Shown here: one piece after another, positions 1 through 12,318 of the stretch
Numbering within the stretch: the first letter of the stretch is position 1
Layout: each line of letters opens with the position of its first letter
Source: Aphrophora alni
Lineage: Eukaryota; Arthropoda; Insecta; Hemiptera; Aphrophoridae
Reading direction: 5' to 3'
Length of the DNA stretch: 64,000 bases
NCBI GenBank assembly: GCA_963513935.1
Contig: OY740768.1
Span: 68,312,231 to 68,376,230 of the forward strand
The notes under the pieces: model-generated
Databases searched by the model: none
What the model saw: only the letters and a program-made list of their open reading frames with translations
What the model was told of the DNA's origin: nothing
Translations under genes and position numbers: made by a program

Positions 1-294
1 AGTTTTTTGACAATGGCAGGAGCCGAAATATAGTATCAAAATATTTATATTTTTAAATCTTGTTACATATTTATATGTTCTACTTTTATAGAAGTCGACA
101 AAATTTGTTAATATTTATAATTTGTTATAAAAACGTCGTTCAAAAGATACTGTAAGTTTTTTTTGTTTTTTAAATAAAAAATATAAAATAAACAGATTTG
201 TTTAAATATTACAAATTCGCTTTTTTAATCATTATAGAATGATATTTCAAAACTCATTACAGTAAGATATTTTTGTGGAGATTTGTAATCTTAC

Positions 295-378
295 CTGGAA
301 TGCGTCTAAAGCTATTCGACCTTGAATTGCGTCGGGGGACAGTGACTGATGACTGAGGGTTTTGATTTGAAAGGGAGG
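295..378 (-). other. Candidate unrecognised exon in a GC-rich island
   Basis: On the minus strand an open stretch of 28 codons, ending SLSPDAIQGRIALDAFQ, stops exactly at a strong donor CAG|GTAAGA. It is preceded by a pyrimidine-rich tract ending in CCCCTAG that could be an acceptor, so both edges could be phase 0. A second frame is also open, so coding is not proven. It lies downstream of the first homeodomain exon in gene order. The sequence does not match the Hth C-terminus as I know it. It could be an alternative exon, a different gene, or chance in GC-rich sequence. The island extends rightward to about 510 with no further feature seen. Confidence 0.3.
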
Positions 379-510
379 CTAGGGGTGGGGTAGGTAGTGG
401 ACCCGATACAGATTAGCATGATGTGCTTAATGATCCGTACAGCCACGCGGCGAGGAGATGCTAAGCCCCTGAATCATACCAAGTCTTACTCTACCAGTCT
501 AAGCACCGCA

Positions 511-3500
511 TTAAATACAATACATTTAAGAGTAATTAAGATGTTATAACGATTTTTAAATTGAAATTATTTTAAAGTGATAAAATTAACCAAATGATTT
601 TAACTTACAAGATATATACATTAATTTAGAGAATAAATTCAATGTGGACTTGATGACGTCAGTATAATGTAATATTTACAAAATCTCCAACTCTTAAACT
701 AATTTTAATAATTTCATCGAACAAGGGTGTTTAGCCTACAATACAACGTTTTGTTTAAAAATTTAAAATTTATCACTTTGAGTTGACAAAAACTCTGCTT
801 TGGAGCTGTTATAAAAGACGTATTTTCTCAATATCAGCTCAACCTATTTCGTTAAAAGTTTGATGAAACGTGTAATCCAGTGTTTCAAATTTAAATAATT
901 GAAAATTTCCTTTAAGGAATATTTATCAAACAAAGAAAAAGACCTTGTCATTTAAACTGGATTTCATCTTGTAATACTTGTATTTATGCTTAAGATGACT
1001 TTATTATAGAAGTGAAGCAAACGTAAAAGTTACTTAGACATGGGGCTACAAATATTGTTTAAGATAAACTACAAAACCTAAAACTGCCTCTAGGTTAATT
1101 TTCAATTTTTTACAGATAACTACCGAAGTGGCGTTTTGGGGACCAATAGTTTTGTTTGGTTATTAATTCGATTGTGGATTGATGTATGATAATTTTTTTG
1201 TAATCTTTTACACAGTTTACTTGCATCATAATCTTGTATACAATATTTCACAAACATTGTAACATTGTAATCAATAAATACAAAGATATATTATTGAAAC
1301 AGTCTCGTAGGTTTTAATAAATGCACCACACTTTGGAAACACTGATAGATACAGGTAACGTGGTGGGTAATTATATTTTTACACCCCCAAAACTAGTTAA
1401 ATTTTACGATAAATAGGGTAAAGGTTTACAATTTGTTTGTTAATCCTTTAAATAGGAATTGGAGGAAAGTGTATGATTTTAAGTTCTTTATAAATAATAG
1501 TTTATAGCTTATAATTAACCTTTTCAACCGCATCTTTCTACATTTTTTAAATGTGTATGCTCCCCTCCTTTTAATAACATTTCGAGGAGGAGTTTGTTAA
1601 ATATTAAATTGCCATACATAATTATTCTAAAAATTATAATGAATTAATAAAATCTTTATTTATAAAAAAAGGTTAAGCACAAAACTTTTATCTGAGATTA
1701 TAAGTAAAACTTATAAATATAGACAATTATTTTGTTCAATAATGTTCCTTTTTCTTGAGGCGAAGAACGTAAATATAATTTTGTATTCCTGAGTGCCCTG
1801 AGAGAAAAATGAGGTAGGCAATGGATTCCACTCAGGCCTAACCAACCACAGTCTATACATATACATATTTCTTACAAAATGAATGAACCGCTTAGCTCCC
1901 CTTGAATAAGTTCAGTTTATCATCCTTTTTAATTCCTAAAAGCATTGCTCTGTACTAAGCAATGTTGATGGTGGCACATTGTTAAAAGTCGAGCGGAAAC
2001 TTTAACTTAAGAATCCTTGTTACGGTGGTTGAAAGGGCGGTAACATAATATTTTAACATTATCCTGTGTGAAGTGGTGATGGAGGGGGGGGGATGCTTTC
2101 AAGGCAGAAAGTGCAACAACGATCCATCTTCATCAATCTGTTGGAGAGCCCACGTGACCCGCATTCTACTACTAGCTCTAATTAACTCATTGGGGTGTTT
2201 GGGACCACAATTCGGGGAAAGAATCTGTTAAGCAATAATAACAATAGATAGGGTGGGAAATACTGAACTACCAATATATTGGGAATTAAAATATTTACAA
2301 TTGAATGTTATAAATAGGGGATGTAAGAACGGCTAACAGAGAAAAGATCACCTCAATTATTCTTATTTCTCATAAGATTTTCTGGCGTTTTCATTTATAA
2401 TTAGATCACATTTATTTGTAGAAAATATTAAAATCAAGAAATTTTAGTTCGATTTTTAAAACGTGCATAGTATTAACTGTATTTTTAAAAAGTAATAATC
2501 AAGAAAAAAACTATTATATTTAGAAATACATTAGTCAATTAACTAATTGACACAAAACACTTTAAAATAAAAAAAACCCTAAAATTTAAATAAATTGAAT
2601 AATGAATAGTTGTTCAGAGTAATAATAAATTTTAAGTATTGTATGAGATCTGAAGAGGAGACGGAAACTAAAATTGACATAAATAAATGTGTCTATGCAA
2701 TATTAGATTTATTGTATGAGATCTGAAGAGAAGACATATTTATTAATTTCATGACAATATTAAAATGTGTTCAAAAACGAAAATTCCTTTCAAAATACTG
2801 TCAAGTTTTAACGTTACTTCACTTCTAAAATAATTGAACAAAACTTATAAATTAACGTAAATTATACTAAAGAAGAAATAGATTTGAATCTAGTGTACCA
2901 ATAAATTACTTTTTGAAGTAGTGTTGAAAGTCGTATATTAATGCGTTATAAATTATTATTTCTATTGTTAAGTTATTGTTTAGTGATGCACTGTTCACAT
3001 TTAACGCCACTGTCTAATTTCTTGGCAAAATTTACCTTTAATGTTGTGTATAAATCTAATATACACAAATGATGGCAAATGTCCGAATAAATTATAGCCA
3101 TAAAATATTAATATTATTAATTTTTCAAACATTCTAACAGTAGACATCACAGATCGTAAACAATAGGAACAACTTTAATTAAAGATATTTTCCGTGAAGT
3201 ACAATCGGAACCATTTTCGTATAGCACAGATGTTCACCAAGATTACGTTAATTTTCTTACACCCTGTTAAGCTATTATTTACTGTATACATTCAGTGGCC
3301 TCACATAAATTTAGAACACGTGCAAATTGTCACAAAGTTCCCACTTGCTTTGAGTAATGGCGCTTAAACGCAATTCATAATAAATTCAAAGGAGAATTTC
3401 GCTTCCTGCCTGAAGAATATTTCAACGAAATGGTCTAATTTAGATTTAGTATTCTGCTGTAATTTGTATACACGTGGAAACGATTACTGAGGGACATTAA

Positions 3501-5514
3501 GGGGTAAATCTTGTACACACACACATACTGTCAAAGGTTTGGTTTTACGATAAATTACACTTTCAAGAACTGTTTAAAGTTTATTATAAGTTCATAAATA
3601 AAATGTTTAAATTTTCTATATGCCTACAGTTAAATAAGTTAGATTACAAGTATAAAGTGAATGTAATTTATTGAACAACTTTAGACCGTTTCACTCCGAA
3701 CAGTGATGTGTGACGTTTACTAGTGTAAAGTGAATCTAGAAACATTAGAAACCAAGTATCAAATCAATATGACATTACAAACACCGCCGCTGATATTAGC
3801 ACATCCCAGGCGGTGGTAAACGCTTTTAACTCTGAATTGGAATTTTAAAACAAAATAAATTTTTCAAAAGCACGCCGAGTAAAATAACAGTAATAGTATT
3901 AAATAAAGCAAAACAGTTTAGCATCAACAGTAGATAGCAAATGATGGCCATAGTTTTGCTGTCATGTCGACTTGAACAGTGTACCTGGTTGTTTTAGTGT
4001 GACAACTCCTGACATTATTCCATACTCTTGTTCCTAGTACGACATACCGTGACAAATATTTGCTCCAAGTTTTGCACATCAAAACATTACAACATCCTTG
4101 TACAAAATTAATTCACACAATACAACCTTCCCCTTTTCCTTCCTTAAAAGCTTCTCCCTTTCACAGAAATTTGCGTAATTTTAACGTAGCTACATAACGC
4201 ACCCTTCCGGCCCTCGCTCCTCCCCACCGTTTCTTATTCAATCCAACCCTCCTGGACTGAAAAAAATATTAATTAAAAGTCAGTTGCTATGGTGATAATA
4301 ATCCACTTGTCGCTGTTCCGCGGCGTCGCCATTTTGTACTACTTTTTTTTATTTTTAGAAAACGAGAAACGACGGTATTGCGGAATTTATCTTGGTGAAA
4401 TCAGGTGAATTACGATAGACGACTCCAAACATAAGTGATTATTATGCCTAAGTAAGTGTATACATTACAATGGTGATAACAATCAACTTGTCTCGATGTA
4501 CTATAGTGTCGCCAATTTTTATACCTTATACAATCCTTCAGTTTAATTATAGTCTTTAAACAAAATCAATATGAAACTATATTGCAGGATGACATACATA
4601 TATAACTTATTATATAATTATGATTCCTTCATTTATATAAATTCACTGAAGAATTTAAAATAGATAACGATACTTCTAACATTGCTTTAGTACCATTTTC
4701 TTATTGGAAATGAAGGTTGGGGTAACCGGTTGCATTGCAGCTACTATTACATTCTGTGGGGAAAGAAGGTAAATAGAAAGTTAAAGGACATGCTCCAACC
4801 AAAACTATCATCTTAAAAATTTGTTTCAAAATCGTCTTCTTCTCTAAGCCTCAAATCAATTCAGACGTACCAGAGCTAACCGGTGGAGTTGTTTGTCAGG
4901 TCCCTGTATTGAAAACATCCCCTCCAGGGAACCTGTAAGTAGGCATTTTACTTTTTTTGTAAACGAAAAGTCACTGACCTCTTAAATAGAGTACATTAAC
5001 TTTGTAACATTTTTTTATTCATAAAATGCAGCACAGAAGTTCCGTGGATAAAATGTTCTTTACTTAGTTTATTTGTTTGGAAAGTAAGTACGTATTATTA
5101 AAAAATATTTTTCTGGAGTTTATTTTCTATCGCGATTGTCATTACAAACTAAATTACACAATAATTGTTCTTCATTACATAATTATTTGTATTGATATAA
5201 TATACAATAAATGATTTAGAACATTAAAATTACTAAAGGTTAGAAATTTAGTAGGAAAGAATCGTTACAAATTTATAACGCAATTAATTATAATTATTTT
5301 ATTATAAATTGTGAATGTGTTTCATACATTCCTCATATAATGCGTTATTATCATAGATATTTCTTGACATAAACTGTCAATACACCCGACAATCCCCTAA
5401 ACAATATTAGTCAAGCGAAACGTTTAATTGTCCCGAACTAGCTCCACCGCTCTAAGGAAACATTCTTGCTTTTATTATCATTAACAATAATATTTTTGTC
5501 GAAAAAGATTATAG
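511..5514. other. AT-rich intronic stretch, no gene seen
   Basis: No supported gene. Small features only: a 22-24 bp direct repeat centred on TATTGTATGAGATCTGAAGA at about 2,637-2,660 and 2,711-2,734; a G-run at about 2,083-2,091; and a pair of similar segments near 4,283 and 4,470 (ATGGTGATAA.AATC.ACTTGTC). Confidence 0.6.
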
Positions 5515-5690
5515 TGAAGGAAACAGCGGTCGGAAGGGAGTGCAAATCCCTGCTGCACATTTCCTGGAGGATTTGGCGGACACGGAAGGGACGACCTCGG
5601 TCGTAAACATCCAGTAATGCTCCATATCTCGCTCCCCGGCAAATCCACGGGGATTTCCTTCCCCAGCACGTCTTAGCGCACAATATTTAT
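5515..5690. other. GC-rich island, coding-like in several frames
   Basis: A sharp GC-rich block in AT-rich intron, about 1 kb downstream (gene order) of the first homeodomain exon. All three minus frames are open (62, 81 and 100 codons). One plus frame also runs from about 5,456 to a stop after ...TTSVVNIQ. No frame resembles a known Hth segment and no convincing GT/AG pair brackets it. It contains the inverted motifs ACGACC/GGTCGT and AAATCC/GGATTT. It is a candidate conserved non-coding or splicing-control element, or an alternative exon. Confidence 0.4.
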
Positions 5691-6693
5691 GTGTTATTGA
5701 TAGAAATGACTGTACTCCCTTATATAGTTCACTATTGCATCGTAAAATTGTGGCATCCTTGTATTTTAGGTTGTTTTTTTTTAACATTTGCGGGGATCTA
5801 AAACATAACATGATTCATCCATCAAGAGAAATACTCGTGAGGATTGAATTGCAAAACAAATGGGAGAACTATTTAGCTTTCTTAATTGAATCCAGTTTCT
5901 ATACCAGAACTGCCAGTCATCATTAAGGGGTTTCTACACTTACTTGATCAGGTTTTCTTATAGACGTCCATCATAAATTTACAAATCATGGTCTACGGCA
6001 TTTTGTTTGCTGAACGTTTAATATGAATTATTTTTTAAACTCAAATCATAGGATATAGTTCAGTATATTCTTAATTATACTGGTGACAGTTACTCTGGCT
6101 ACTATGTTTGAAAAGTAGTCGAAAACTCTTACCTGTTCTGGGATTATTTACTTTGGCTACCATGTGTAGGGGGGGGGGAGTATTTAGGAGTATTAACGTT
6201 GATATTATCAATTATCTGATATTATATCTTAGTTTTTTATTACTGTAATTGGAACAATAAAAATAATTACCAGATTACTTTTATTAATCCCAGATATCTT
6301 ATTATAAAAAAAGTGTTTAAAACAAAGAAGGAACATTAATTTTAATCTATAAAATAAAGTTCTAATTTGTTTTGTTTTGTTGGAAGTATAATAATTGTAC
6401 AAACGTACTGTTGGGGTGTTACGGACCTCAAAAAAGTACACTACCAACTTACTATCGTAAAAATATCACTATAAGAATACTTAAAACTGTAACTCACTAT
6501 AAAGGATGTTTGTTCTTTCAAATGGATTAACTAAATACTCAATTCTTAAACAAGGCTAATAAATGATTTTTAAACATCTATTTAAAACAAAATGACTTTA
6601 TTTAATTTACCAAATCCCTCTCAATCACAATACACCTATATTAATAAAGTCACGTGGTCTATCACAATAGTTGTTTTAAATAAATAAACTCAC

Positions 6694-6842
6694 CGTTAAA
6701 TGTTGGAATAGCCACGCTCTTAGGATGTTCGTTGCTACTTTTGGGAAGATCCCTCTTTTCTTCTGGTTTTTCTTCCCGTTGGTGTCGTCGTCCTCTTCTC
6801 CCGTCCCTTCGCCGCTGCCAATGCTGGCGTTACTCGCATCGC
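6694..6842 (-). CDS. hth: Homothorax internal exon: acidic linker plus start of TALE homeodomain (partial gene)
   Basis: This is an internal exon of the MEIS-family transcription factor Homothorax, a nuclear partner of Extradenticle/PBX and Hox proteins. On the minus strand it reads [19 protein letters not shown], then the basic stretch GKKNQKKRG and homeodomain helix 1 ([19 protein letters not shown]). The acceptor is ...GGTGGCAG|GC behind a T-rich tract, and the donor is ACG|GTGAGT. Length is 149 bp. It completes a codon begun by one base of the upstream exon (T+GC, Cys) and ends in phase 0 after HLT. That is the MEIS-family boundary just before the HPYP that opens the TALE three-residue loop, so the homeodomain is split here and helices 2-3 must lie left of the window. 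The open frame continues leftwards into the 5' intron end by only five codons (VSLFI) before a stop. Identity is from memory of insect Hth proteins; the match is nearly residue for residue. Confidence 0.95.
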
Positions 6843-9800
6843 CTGCCACCAGCACGCCCGGGAAAACAAAAACATTAACTCCAAACTGTCTCAAAAATTA
6901 AACACATTTAATTAAACAGCAACATGTTTAAACATAAAAAAAATGAAATAACACCATGTTTATCAACATTATATTTTAACTGGTTTTAATAACACTTGGG
7001 AACTTTTACGTTCCAAGAAAATTACTAAGTTCAATTTCAAATCTATACAAACAAATTGAAACCTATTTCATTAGAATGTGGGATAAAATTGTTTTATTAA
7101 ATAAAATACATTAAAAAAAGTTTAAAACAGGACGTTTCAAAATATAAATAATGTTTATATTACTGATATAAAATAAGACTTTCGTTAAATTAAAAGTTCC
7201 TTCATGTATTATGTATACATTCACAGATTATAGACTATTTAACGGTAGCATCAAATCAATTATTAAACTATCATGTAATATAGGAATTTATTACGTACAA
7301 GTTCTTTAATAGTACCATACAGTCTTTTAAAATTCTTATATTTAAATTATTAGAAAGTATTTGTCGTTATAATTAGACTAAGTGTTTATAGATGTACATA
7401 GGTAACTCAGTCCATTAATACAGAAATCTTTGCAATATACCAACGACGTCAGTAGCAAACAACAACTGTATATTAAACACTCGATAGCATAAGTACTCTA
7501 TACAAGCAATGAAAAGAAATGTTGGCTAAACGTTAGTTAGGTAATTATATTGGGGTGAGGAAATCAGAAGCAGCTTGGCCCTATCACCAACAGACATTGA
7601 GTAATCCAAGGGACCAGCAGACCCCTACTGTTTGCATATGAGTCATTTACAACCCCTGTGTCCTCCGCCCAAGTCAATGTATACAAACTTAGAAAAACAT
7701 CACGTTTTGTACTTTACCATGATGACATCCTATTTGAGATGCAATGTCGGATTATTATTGTAAGTTGCAATATTGAAGGAGACTTGTAGAAGACAATACA
7801 TTATTCAAAATTTAATGCAATTTTTCCAGATCATTATTTTTCTGTTTTTGTAATACAAGCAAAATATTTTGTGTTTCATGCAATCAATGTTCACATTGGG
7901 AGGCAAATGTTGAATTAATTTGTCTTACAGAGAATTCTTTTGTATTAATTAAACCTAGAGTCCACTTATATAAGGATTCATGCAAAAGGATTAAGTTAAC
8001 TCCTTAAAAAAGTTACTCTTTGAAATTTCCTGAAAATTAATTCTCTTTTACAAAATTTGTTAAAAAAATAATAACGTTATATTTAAATGAATAACTAAGT
8101 CAGTTCTCGGAAGTTAAACAAGGAATTTAAAAACCTGTGGATTTTTACCAGTTATTTTATTACATTTTCGGATGACTTTTAATACATTTAATAACTAGCG
8201 TTTAATTTTGCAAAATCAATTTCCATCAGAACAAAGTAAAAGAACAAAAACATTTTGGTGTTTCGACATTCGCTTACAGTCGATATTCCTCCTCATAAGA
8301 AATTTTTTCGTTACATAATGAAGTTAGATACTTAATTCCGAAATTATTTCTGCTTGATAAAAACTGGATAAATAAATTATTGTATACCCTTTGCGATATT
8401 ACTTAAAGTTTTTTAAACTGTAGCCGAAAAATTGGAAATGTGTATATTATTTTACTTTTTCCTATGTTTTAGATCGACGTCGTGTCTACAAAATCAAGTC
8501 CTTGCTATTTATATCAAAATACACCCAGAAAGGAAATTAAAAAGTTAGTAATAATTTTCCAGTTTTCAAATGGGTCTTGTCTCTGGTTGTTTCCTTTGCT
8601 AATATATTATTACTCACTCACACAACTTTACCGTCTCGTCTATAGAGAGGTGTCTCAAGGTTTTAAATGCGTGCACCCGAGTAACGTCCGACACCACTTA
8701 ATGTGATGGATCTATGTTTACCAAATAACGCATCAAGGGCACTCCCTTTCTAAAAACCCCACGAGGGGAGAATGCAACGGTGAAATGTGTGCTTTGTTGT
8801 AGGCTACTGCTATAAAAGATATGGATAATAACTTCAAGAAATATTTATTTTATAAACACAATATTTTGTTTACATATAAATATGTGCATTACCATGATCG
8901 CATATTATACACGCATCATTTTCGTGTATTATCTTGAATCAATCCTAAATATCGTTTCAATTAACAGTAGCACTTAAAAATAAATGTCGTTGTATTTTAG
9001 TGTTAACGATACCAAATCTGTTTATTTAAACGTTAATTGCCTTTAAGTTATGTGATCTAAACAAGTGGTAGAAACCGACTATAACATGTACTCGTATCGA
9101 TAGATCGGATCATAAAACTGTCGAAACTGTGGTCGAGTTAATTAAGCAGACGTTTTGCAAAAAAAAGCCAGTGGCAATGTTTTGGATTTGTCAATAGAAA
9201 ATAACACTACAAGATATTTATCTCAAAGTCGAACCTTAAACTCATTAACTAGGACAGTCGCAATTCGCGGCGTGCCTCTCTCCCCCTCCACTTATCCTCA
9301 CTCCAACCTCTCACCAAATAATGACTCCCCCCCACCCACCGTTCTTCTCATAACATAACTACATCGTAAAAATAAAAGAAAAACAACAACCCGATAGTAA
9401 TCTGCTCTTAGCCAGGAGGTTGCTAGGAAAACGAGTCTAACTTTTCTGTTTTGTTTTTTCCCCCGACTGCCATGTTTGGGCTATGTCGGTAATGGCTGTG
9501 GTTTGCTTTATTATGTATGCCTTGAAAATAATGTTAATAAAAAGAAAATAACAAGGGCATTGTGGAAAGGTGGAGTAACCATTAAGATGGTTATGGATTA
9601 ACATTTGAATTTATTATCAAACGACTATCGACCGTTTAGCCTTCAGCTTTATAAGCGGGTTTTTCTTCTTTTTCTTTTCCTCTAGCAAAACATTCTTGAG
9701 TCATGTCGGTTTCGGCTGTTTGCGGAATGATTTTGTTAAATTATTCAAGCTGTGAAATGATACTTCGTGTTTACAACCATTTCTTGTACTGTAGTTGCCC

Positions 9801-11892
9801 TTTTCTGTGTCTCACGAATTTAATTTTAATTATTACTTCGCTAACTAAATCACATTGATATAATCATGCAATTCTCGTGATTAAATAAAATCTTTATTTT
9901 AAATAAAAACTTTACTTTATTGAAAGGAATAAATCAATAATTCTTAACGAGACTGTATTCTAAAACACAAATGATTCTTATGGTTTTCGTAACAAACATA
10001 TAAACTTTTTTAATTTACAAATTCACGAAAGAAATATCTTGTACAAATATAGTCATTCAAATTAATTTAACAGCTCAAACAATCAAAGATAGAATGTGAA
10101 AGGCAAGTACCAAAGAATGTCACAATCAAACTGATACATAGCTACCTCCTGTTTTCTTTCTCTTTTTACTACACAGAATGAAATTTGAAACCTACAAATC
10201 TGTTTTAGTACCTTTTTATGATTCTGACGGTAGACATTTTATATTTATGACAAAGTTTATGGTTAACGGGAAAGGAAAAGATCAAATTGTGACCATATTC
10301 TACCAGAGAGTCGTAAAGACTGTATCAAATTTAATAAGATCCTAATATAACTGTACAGTAAAATAAGAAAATGGATGTCGTGAACAAAATGGGACGGCGG
10401 TAAAATACCTGTTACTTAATGTAGAAAGGATCATGCGAAACACGGAATAATGATAGGACGGGCGTATTAGAGTGTACGAATGAAACGAAAATAGTGCTTC
10501 CTCATTGATCATAATTTTATTACGCTTAAGTTACATGTTGAATTTGAACGAAATCGTCTAAAGTGCATTTTCTATTTACTTTGGTCAAATTGCTAGATTA
10601 GAAGGTTGAATTTCTGTTTATTAGTTATATCACACATATGTAAAGTTGTAGATGGATTCTAGGGCTTAGATTTCATATAAAAATGTGAATACGTACGTCT
10701 TTATGTGAAGACATAAAGAGTGATTAAATTACAAAGACAAACTTATTGTTATTTTTCCTGTATATTGTTTAGAATTTGACGCAAAATAAATTATGATAAA
10801 ATAATTTCAGGATGATTTTTATCATTAAAAAAACTATAACACGATAAAATTACAAATTAATAAAAAAACATTACGTACACCAATGTAATTTAATTCTTGC
10901 CAAACTAAATCTAAATGAATTATTTAATACTAAATAAATACATAACTTCACATGATATTGTTCCCATTCAAATTCTTAGTCTTTTAGCGCGTTTTTGAAG
11001 AGACTGTACCGAAGCCATTTTGGTCTGGATGGTTGATAATAGGTTATAGAACCGCTTCGGGCAGGCGGTACAATACCGTATCGTGCTTGGGCGTGCGTTC
11101 ATGTATGCGTGCTAGATATATACAGGTCTTCCAACATAACATTATTAAAATGATTTTCTAATACCAAGATGTGCCGTTTCATTGGGTTTAGTTAGGTCAG
11201 TTCCGAATGATGGTACTGTTTGGATTATATTTATCAGTATTGGAATCGTAATGCATGGTGTATTGCTGTATACTGTACAAGTGTTAAATAATGTCTTTCA
11301 AGTGTTAGGTTAGAAGCTCCTATTATTGCTACTATTAAAGTGTTTCATATTACCTTATAATAATCAGAGTTCTTATAAACGTATTCAGATGAAATGGAAA
11401 CAATTTAAACCATCCTTAATTCCAACGGCCGCCTTATTAATACTACTGAGTTTACTTATTATTATTAATATTCATACTTATTATTAATAAGGTCTATTCG
11501 GTTTACAGCTGAAAAGTTGACATGGAACCTATGAATTTCTTTTGGTGTTTTTCTATCTTTAAGTTAGGTTTATTGACTTTCAACAAAATGATCCAGTATA
11601 AACTTACGGGAGAAATAATTTTTACTTTTGAAAGTTTGAAATTTTCAAATGATTTTCATGGTTTAAAAACATATCAACGATTTGTAAACCTGTACATACA
11701 TCAAATTTGAGCAATATCTTACAATAAAACTGTGACCATTAGGGTTTTAATATAACGTAAGCCAAAAATTGTACTAAATTAGTCACACGGATTGGTAGAT
11801 ATTTCACAGTCTTGGGTGCTCATTTGTATGATGGAGATTGCAATAGCTATAGAATGTCTAACAGGTTACCCCCCCCCCCAATGTACACAAAC
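6843..11892. other. AT-rich intron, no gene seen
   Basis: No supported gene. A DRE-type palindrome TATCGATA lies at 9,095-9,102. A C-rich stretch sits near 9,265-9,350, followed at about 9,419 by an X-box-like GTTGCTAGGAAAAC. Confidence 0.5.
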
Positions 11893-12108
11893 TTTAGAGT
11901 CCGTAATTCAATCTAATCATCTTTATTTGCTGTGTAAGTCATTTGAAGGAAAGACATACAAATTGAGACATAAACGCGGAAAAAAGACATGAATACAAAA
12001 TTTAGAGTCCATAATTCACTCCAATTGTCTTTCTTTGTAGTGTAACTTATTTGAAGTAATGGCATATACAAATTGTGACATAAAAGTGAGGAAAGGAAAT
12101 GTATCTTA
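11893..12108. repeat. Diverged 108-bp tandem duplication
   Basis: Two adjacent copies start with TTTAGAGTCC at 11,893 and 12,001. Both contain ATTCA/CTCCAAT-type, TATTTGAAG and ACAAATTG.GACATAAA blocks in the same order, with roughly 80% similarity by eye. It lies about 180 bp before the satellite and is unrelated to it in sequence. Confidence 0.75.
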
Positions 12109-12286
12109 AAATGCTCCTGGATTACGAGAACGTAGCTGCTGATAGTCTCACAAGAAAATCAAAATTGCTAGACTGCTAGAATGACTCAATATATTGCCAA
12201 TAAATCTGTTTAGCAAGTAAGACAGGTCTCCCTAAATCGAGCGTCTAAACAACAACAAAAATTCGAGCACCACCGTTAGTAAAGCG

Positions 12287-12318
12287 CATCTATCGGAAAA
12301 CTTTTATCCCGGTATTAG
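12287..12318 (+). repeat. Isolated partial 47-bp satellite unit at the left edge of the array
   Basis: CATCTATCGGAAAACTTTTA followed by TCCCGGTATTAG matches the last two thirds of the 47-bp unit found at the other end of the array. So the 30-bp array is flanked by long-type units on both sides. Confidence 0.85.

Larger units (their letters stand above)
1..6693 (-). other. hth: hth intron 3' of the first homeodomain exon (partial, runs off the left edge)
   Basis: Starts with the donor GTGAGT at 6,693. The next canonical exon (HPYPSE..., recognition helix WFINARRR) is not found in any minus frame here and must lie outside the window. Apart from the two GC-rich islands at 295-510 and 5,515-5,690, the stretch is AT-rich with no supported gene. 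A perfect CRE palindrome TGACGTCA lies at 654-661. Confidence 0.8.
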
